NCBI GenBank assembly: GCA_964598535.1
Contig: CAZRCI010000008.1
Location: 92,633 to 156,632 of the forward strand
Length of the DNA: 64,000 nt
DNA from: JALHMI01 sp964598535
GTDB lineage: Bacteria > Planctomycetota > Planctomycetia > Pirellulales > PALSA-1355
Direction: 5' to 3'
Shown here in pieces: positions 59,847 through 64,000 of this stretch (its first letter is position 1; the number at the start of each line of letters is the position of its first letter). A model generated the notes under the pieces. It ran no database searches and was not told the origin of the DNA. It was given only the letters and a program-made list of their open reading frames with translations. Made by a program: the position numbers and the translations under genes.

Positions 59847-60743
59847 ATGGCGGAAACCGCGCACACCTCGCCCCGCGTCGTTCACGACATTGTCGAACTC
59901 AAGGTAGCGCTGGCAACCGCGCGATCCACAGGGCTCCGCGTGGGGGTCGTGCCTACGATGGGCGCGCTACACGCCGGACATTTGAGCCTGGTGGACGCCG
60001 CTCGGCGCGATTGCGACTTCGTCGTGACCACGATTTTTGTCAATCCCACGCAGTTTGGGCCCGGAGAAGACTTCAAGAAGTATCCGCGAACGCTCTCGGC
60101 CGACGTCGAACTGCTGGCCACGCGGGGTGTGGACCTCGTGTTTGCGCCAGAACCGGCTGCGATGTATGGCCCCCAGCACGCTACGAAAGTCGTGCTGGCG
60201 GGTCCCGCGCTGGCGCTCGAAGGAGACTTCCGCCCGACGCACTTTGAAGGGGTTGCGACCATCGTGCTCAAACTCTTCAATCTCGTGCGACCGGACCGCG
60301 CTTACTTTGGCCGCAAGGACTTTCAACAGGCGATGGTTGTGCAGCGGATGGTCGCCGACCTTGACGTTCCGGTCGAAGTGATCGTCTGTCCCACGGTGCG
60401 TGAGCCGGACGGGCTGGCCATGAGTTCTCGCAATGTGTATCTCTCGTCGGAAGAGCGGCGGCGTGCTTTGGCGCTCTCGCGTGCCTTGGCGCGAGCCCAA
60501 CAGTTGGTCGCTCGGGGGGAGCTTCGTGCTGCGAAGATCCTGGACGAGATGCGCGACCTGCTCACGGCGGCGGACGCCGAGATCGACTACGTGGCGATTG
60601 TCGATGCCGCGACGCTTGCGCCCGTCAGCAAGGTGGCCGCTCCTGCCGTGGCGCTCATCGCCGCACGCATCGGTAGTACCCGACTGATCGACAATGAACT
60701 GCTGAATGAAACCGCGTCCGTCGACGATTCACGGAAAGGATAA
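59847..60743 (+). CDS. panC: Pantothenate synthetase
   Basis: Protein of 298 residues, normal for PanC, which joins pantoate and beta-alanine with ATP in coenzyme A synthesis. Signatures are VVPTMGALHAGHLSLV (HIGH-like), IFVNPTQFGPGEDFKKYPR, AYFGRKDFQQAMVV and a KMSKS-like region MSSRNVYLS. The start ATG lies 14 bp after folK, and lgt starts 8 bp after its stop, so the three genes are probably one transcript. Confidence 0.94.
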   Translation: MAETAHTSPRVVHDIVELKVALATARSTGLRVGVVPTMGALHAGHLSLVDAARRDCDFVVTTIFVNPTQFGPGEDFKKYPRTLSADVELLATRGVDLVFAPEPAAMYGPQHATKVVLAGPALALEGDFRPTHFEGVATIVLKLFNLVRPDRAYFGRKDFQQAMVVQRMVADLDVPVEVIVCPTVREPDGLAMSSRNVYLSSEERRRALALSRALARAQQLVARGELRAAKILDEMRDLLTAADAEIDYVAIVDAATLAPVSKVAAPAVALIAARIGSTRLIDNELLNETASVDDSRKG

Positions 60744-60751
60744 CCATTCCG

Positions 60752-62038
60752 ATGTGCCAGACATTGTTCACCATTCCGAAGCAGATCGCAGGAATCGACG
60801 TGTTCGGCTTCGGTTGGTTGCTTGGCGTTTGGGCGGTGGTGTCGGTCGTCGTCCTGGCAATCAGCGTCCGGCGTCACGGTTGGGGAGCAGAGACTCGCGG
60901 CCAACTCGGGGCCGTGGCCGTCATTGGCCTGGCGATCGTCTTTCTGCTGCCCAACCTGATGGATGAACGGCTGGGCGGCTTGGCGATTCGAGGATACGGC
61001 GCCATGCTGCTGGTGGCCGTCGCCAGCGGAGTTGGGCTGACCATGTATCGGGCTGAACGCGTGGGTGTGAATCCCGAAATCATTCTCTCGCTAGGAACCT
61101 GGTTTTTTATTTGGGGGATTATCGGCGCGCGGGCATTTTACGTCATCGAATATTGGGAACGCTTCCAGAAGCCGACGCTGGGGGAAACGTTGATGGCGAT
61201 TATCAACCTGACGCAGGGCGGGCTCGTGGTGTATGGATCGCTGTTGGCCGGTGGCGTCGCCTTGGTCATCTTCGTGCGAAAGTATCGCCTGCCGGGGCTG
61301 GCGCTTGCGGACCTGATCGCTCCGGGCGTCGTGCTCGGTGTCGGCTTAGGGCGGTTGGGCTGCTTTCTGAATGGCTGTTGCTATGGGGGGCTGAGCGACT
61401 TGCCCTGGGCTGTCCAGTTTCCACCGGAAGCACCGGCTTATATCGACCAGGTAGAGCACGGCCGTCTGTATTTGCACGGAATTCGTTTCGATGGCGAGGG
61501 GATCGCACCACCGGTGATCGCGGATGTCGAACCTGGCTCGTCGGCCGCGGCCGCGGGACTCGAAGCCGGCGATTTAGTGGTTGGTGTTGGCAAGCTCGAA
61601 GTCCGTAGCGTCGAGGAGGCGCAACGGCAATTGTTGGGGCTGTTCGGCGAAGGCCGGCAGATCAGCATCTTCGTGGCAGACGATGCGGCGCCTCACCAGT
61701 GGCGCATTTCCGGACCGCCGCCCCAGAGCCTGTCCGTGCATCCAACGCAGCTCTATAGCCTCATTGATGCGCTGCTGCTGTGCGGTTTGCTACTGGCCTT
61801 TGAGCCCTACAAACGCCGCGATGGCGAGCTCACCGCATGGGTGTTGACATTGCACCCGATTTCTCGCTTTTTGCTGGAGATCATTCGCATCGACGAATCG
61901 GCCGTGTTCGGCACGGGCATGAGCATCTCTCAGAACATCAGCATCGGCATCTTTCTCCTGGGGGTGGGGCTGTGGATTTACGTGCTTTGGTACAAGCCGC
62001 CCGGCATTGCCTGGCAACGGCGGCTGGCGCCGGCCTGA
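60752..62038 (+). CDS. lgt: Prolipoprotein diacylglyceryl transferase with an inserted PDZ-like domain
   Basis: Protein of 428 residues, against about 260-290 for ordinary Lgt. Several membrane helices and the Lgt blocks GGLVVYGSLLAGG, LGRLGCFLNGCCYGG (Arg201, Asn207) and HPTQLYSLIDALLL (His330) are present, so the transferase core is intact. It would transfer diacylglyceryl from phosphatidylglycerol to the lipobox cysteine of prelipoproteins. Between Asn207 and His330 an insert of about 100 residues contains VIADVEPGSSAAAAGLEAGDLVVGVG (split here only by its length), a PDZ-type ligand loop and GLxxGD turn (about 251-320), facing the periplasm. AAAGGA precedes the start. Confidence 0.87.
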   Translation: MCQTLFTIPKQIAGIDVFGFGWLLGVWAVVSVVVLAISVRRHGWGAETRGQLGAVAVIGLAIVFLLPNLMDERLGGLAIRGYGAMLLVAVASGVGLTMYRAERVGVNPEIILSLGTWFFIWGIIGARAFYVIEYWERFQKPTLGETLMAIINLTQGGLVVYGSLLAGGVALVIFVRKYRLPGLALADLIAPGVVLGVGLGRLGCFLNGCCYGGLSDLPWAVQFPPEAPAYIDQVEHGRLYLHGIRFDGEGIAPPVIADVEPGSSAAAAGLEAGDLVVGVGKLEVRSVEEAQRQLLGLFGEGRQISIFVADDAAPHQWRISGPPPQSLSVHPTQLYSLIDALLLCGLLLAFEPYKRRDGELTAWVLTLHPISRFLLEIIRIDESAVFGTGMSISQNISIGIFLLGVGLWIYVLWYKPPGIAWQRRLAPA

Positions 62039-62131
62039 ATGAAACGCCGCGGAAACACGCGTGCTCTCGCGGAACGCGAACCCCAAAACCAAGTGTTGAC
62101 AAAGCACTAGCTACGTAGAGGCCGGTGGCGG

Positions 62132-62294
62132 TAGTGTCCTAAGAGTGTGTTGCCGAGGGTGGCACGGCCCTGAGGAACGAAGGGCGTGCGGGAATGACCA
62201 CGATTTTCCCAGTCAACTTCAACACGCCCATCGCTGTGCTCTGAGCGTGCCACACCGGCATTCCCTCGTCCAGCAACACACTCTTAGGACACCA
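62132..62294. mobile_element. MITE-like element with 20-bp perfect terminal inverted repeats
   Basis: The arms 62134-62153 and 62273-62292 are perfect 20-bp inverted copies beginning GTGTCCTAAG; the similarity extends outward by two or three bases and inward with gaps (GGTGGCACG against CGTGCCACA). The total length is about 163 bp and there is no open frame. The 8-bp direct repeat CCGGTGGC flanks it at 62122-62129 and 62297-62304 and could be a target duplication, though it is not directly adjacent. The rest of 62039-62448 holds only the promoter candidate listed separately. Confidence 0.6.
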
Positions 62295-62311
62295 GCCCGG
62301 TGGCACGTCGT

Positions 62312-62340
62312 TTGACATCTTTGCCGTGGCTGCGGAGAAT
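62312..62340 (+). promoter_or_regulatory. Candidate sigma70-type promoter for the ECF sigma factor gene
   Basis: A perfect TTGACA (62312-62317) is followed after 17 bp by GAGAAT (62335-62340), which matches four of six positions of TATAAT. It lies just after the MITE-like element and about 110 bp upstream of the sigma factor start. A CGATT-TGCG-AATCG hairpin near 62368-62381 is in the leader. Confidence 0.35.
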
Positions 62341-62448
62341 GCGCCTAAGATTCGATACAGGATCGATTTGCGAATCGAAACGTTTCCTCGCGAACCGCTC
62401 GCAGGGGAACTTTTGCCGTCGTGAGTGCGTCCAAGTTCAGGAGCGGAT

Positions 62449-63012
62449 GTGAAAGACGACGCTCAGTTGATCGACGATGCTTTGCAGGGCGACGGGGCCG
62501 CCTTCGGCCAGTTGGTCTCGCGCTATCAAGATCGGCTGTATAACGCGCTCGTCCACCTGGTCGGCTCCACGGATACGGCGTACGACGTGCTTCAAGACGC
62601 CTTTGTCCAGGCGTTTGTCAAATTGTCTAGCTTCCAGCGGGCCAGCGGCTTTTACACCTGGCTGTACCGAATTGCCTTTAATCTGGCCGCGACTCGACGA
62701 CGCGGGCAGAAGCCCACCGTGTCGGTCGACGAGGCTCGGCAGATGTTGGGGCACGAACCGGTTGACCGCGCGGCTGCCCCGGGAGAGCGGCTCGAACGGC
62801 AAGAACGGGCTAGCCAGGTGCGGGCCGGCCTGGCCCGGCTGTCGGACGAGCATCGGGCAATTCTCGTTTTGCGTGAGATCGACGAACGTTCGTATGAAGA
62901 AATCGCCGAGATTCTCGACCTACCCGTGGGAACAATCCGCAGCCGGCTCCATCGGGCGCGTCTACAATTGCGCGAGCAGCTTAAAGAAGTCATTCACGAG
63001 GATGTGACTTGA
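62449..63012 (+). CDS. ECF-type RNA polymerase sigma factor
   Basis: Protein of 187 residues. Region 2 (about 5-75) includes DGAAFGQLVSRYQDRLYNAL and DVLQDAFVQAFVKLSSFQ, then FYTWLYRIAFNLA. Region 4 (about 125-180) has GLARLSDEHRAILVLREIDERSYEEIAEIL and VGTIRSRLHRARLQLREQL. This is the complete two-domain ECF layout. The GTG at 62449 is chosen because AGGAG stands 5 bases upstream; an earlier in-frame GTG at 62425 lacks a site. The next gene, 39 bp downstream, looks like its anti-sigma partner, so release from a membrane anchor is the expected control. Confidence 0.92.
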   Translation: MKDDAQLIDDALQGDGAAFGQLVSRYQDRLYNALVHLVGSTDTAYDVLQDAFVQAFVKLSSFQRASGFYTWLYRIAFNLAATRRRGQKPTVSVDEARQMLGHEPVDRAAAPGERLERQERASQVRAGLARLSDEHRAILVLREIDERSYEEIAEILDLPVGTIRSRLHRARLQLREQLKEVIHEDVT

Positions 63013-63051
63013 AAAATTCAGGGCGTCTTCCCGACGCATAGCCGACGAACC

Positions 63052-64000
63052 ATGGCCGAGCAAGAACGCGAAGAACTGCTGAGCGCGTACCTCGATGGCG
63101 AAGTTTCGCCCGAGGAACGTATGCGCGTCGAGCAATGGCTTGCCGAAAGCGTCGAGCTGCGACAGTTGCGCGATGAGCTTGTTGCCCTCCGCGCGGACCT
63201 GCAATCGCTGCCGCGCCATGAGGTGGGGCACGATTTGGCTTCCGTCGTGATGACAAAATCCGGCGTCGTTGGCCCGGCGCCTGCGAGTGCTACAAGTGAA
63301 TCAGCTTCGGATGATAACGCTTCGTGGGGAAATCTTGTCGTTGAATGGTGGAGTCGCGGTTCGCAGGGCCGCCGTTTTCTTTGGCCGGCCCTCGCGCTCG
63401 CCGCGGCGCTGGCGATTTTGATTTTTGACGCGCGACAAAGACCCGAGGAGTTTGAAGTCGCAAAAGCTCCCGAAACTCGGAGCGAAACGGTCCAGCCGCC
63501 AGCGCCTGTCTCGGCGCAGTCGCGCGAGCAGCCTAGCATCCTATCCGCGCCTGCCGAGGCAGCGGACGACACGCCGGGGGAAACACCGTCCATGCCTGGT
63601 GACGTGGCTCCGCCGCTGGTGCCATCGGCTGCGCCATCTCGTGAGGCCTACTCCCCTGGAAACAAAGCCGGCAATGCTTCTCCGTTGGGAATGGCTCCGA
63701 AAAACGCTCGTTCGTTCAAAGACACTGCCCCCCCGGCAGACGCCACGGCCGGCAACGTCGCGGAAAGTTTCAATCGGTCCCTGGCTTTGGAGACGATCAT
63801 TTGCCCGGTGACTTCGCAATATCTCGCGGGGCGAGAGTTTGAAAAGCTGCTCGATGCCAATCGATTGCGCTGGCAGCGGGTTCCCATTCCGCCGCAACTT
63901 CAGGTTCAAGGTAAGGACGAATCGCCTCGCACGGCCCCGTTGGAGTCGCTCGGCCGCAATCCATTGCAGGCGCTCTACTACATTCAGGCGGAAAGCGATG
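63052..64000 (+). CDS. Putative anti-sigma factor, membrane-anchored (3' end outside window)
   Basis: Open from ATG 63052 to the window edge, at least 316 residues. The N-terminal segment EELLSAYLDGEVSPEERMRVEQWLAES is the helical start of zinc-finger-type anti-sigma domains, although the usual His and Cys ligands are missing. A single membrane helix (about 109-125; FLWPALALAAALAILIF) follows. The outer part is long and Pro/Ala/Ser-rich (about 135-240), then becomes more folded-looking with SLALETIICPVTSQYLAGREFEKLL. Position next to the ECF sigma gene supports the call. Confidence 0.75.
   Translation, partial: MAEQEREELLSAYLDGEVSPEERMRVEQWLAESVELRQLRDELVALRADLQSLPRHEVGHDLASVVMTKSGVVGPAPASATSESASDDNASWGNLVVEWWSRGSQGRRFLWPALALAAALAILIFDARQRPEEFEVAKAPETRSETVQPPAPVSAQSREQPSILSAPAEAADDTPGETPSMPGDVAPPLVPSAAPSREAYSPGNKAGNASPLGMAPKNARSFKDTAPPADATAGNVAESFNRSLALETIICPVTSQYLAGREFEKLLDANRLRWQRVPIPPQLQVQGKDESPRTAPLESLGRNPLQALYYIQAESD

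Noticed and set aside
62096..62124. TTGACA at 62096 as a promoter
   Set aside because: No acceptable -10 hexamer at 16-18 bp; the pair further downstream at 62312-62340 is better.

Overview
The window looks like a chromosomal segment of a planctomycete, most likely of the Pirellulales type. Supporting signs are a DUF1501 gene next to a DUF1549/DUF1553 gene, Tat-exported Gfo/Idh/MocA oxidoreductases, PQQ-type beta-propeller proteins, a secreted peptidase with a LEPR-like N-terminal motif, a redoxin/cytochrome c/copper monooxygenase fusion, and a type II secretion or type IV pilus-like operon with very large pseudopilins. The DNA is GC-rich, gene-dense and has no rRNA, tRNA, CRISPR array, prophage or complete insertion sequence that I can recognise.

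Layout. 1-5.3 kb: the end of a DUF900 hydrolase gene, then a leftward group of geranylgeranyl-reductase-like flavoprotein, SDR oxidoreductase, 6-phosphogluconolactonase and adenine deaminase. 5.6-23.1 kb: a leftward secretion/pilus operon with, in transcription order, a PilB/GspE ATPase, PilT, a second PilB/GspE, PilC/GspF and five pseudopilins (GspG-like, an unassigned one, GspH-like, PilV/GspI-like and a giant GspK-like one). 23.8-31.9 kb: S53 peptidase, esterase, Hpt protein, the redoxin fusion protein and a Gfo/Idh/MocA protein. 32-38.8 kb: a cysteine-rich exported repeat protein with a clear terminator, a cupin, two PQQ-propeller proteins and a degenerate receiver protein. 38.8-49.9 kb: mostly leftward genes (DUF1501, DUF1549/1553, transglutaminase, Gfo/Idh/MocA, SolA-like oxidase, COG2509 flavoprotein, an unknown protein and Bcp peroxiredoxin), plus a BON protein and a small zinc-ribbon gene with an apparent frameshift. 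50.1-57.1 kb: a tightly overlapping rightward operon RDD - SpoIIM - membrane protein - DUF4129 - DUF4350 - MoxR - DUF58. 57.2-64 kb: a GT2 glycosyltransferase, then folK, panC and a PDZ-containing Lgt, then an ECF sigma factor and the start of its likely anti-sigma partner.

The most unusual signal is in the pseudopilin operon. Every junction from pilC/gspF to the last pseudopilin carries degenerate heptanucleotide repeats, mostly arranged as inverted arms. In four of the five pseudopilin genes these repeats lie inside the open reading frame, between a well-supported translation start and the prepilin peptidase site, so the predicted leader grows from 14 to 43-90 residues. Other points worth checking are two copies of a hairpin repeat with a covarying base pair (11.0 and 48.3 kb), a 163-bp MITE-like element beside the sigma factor gene, two probable homopolymer frameshifts, an Lgt with an inserted PDZ domain, and three stacked hairpins between the cupin and PQQ genes.
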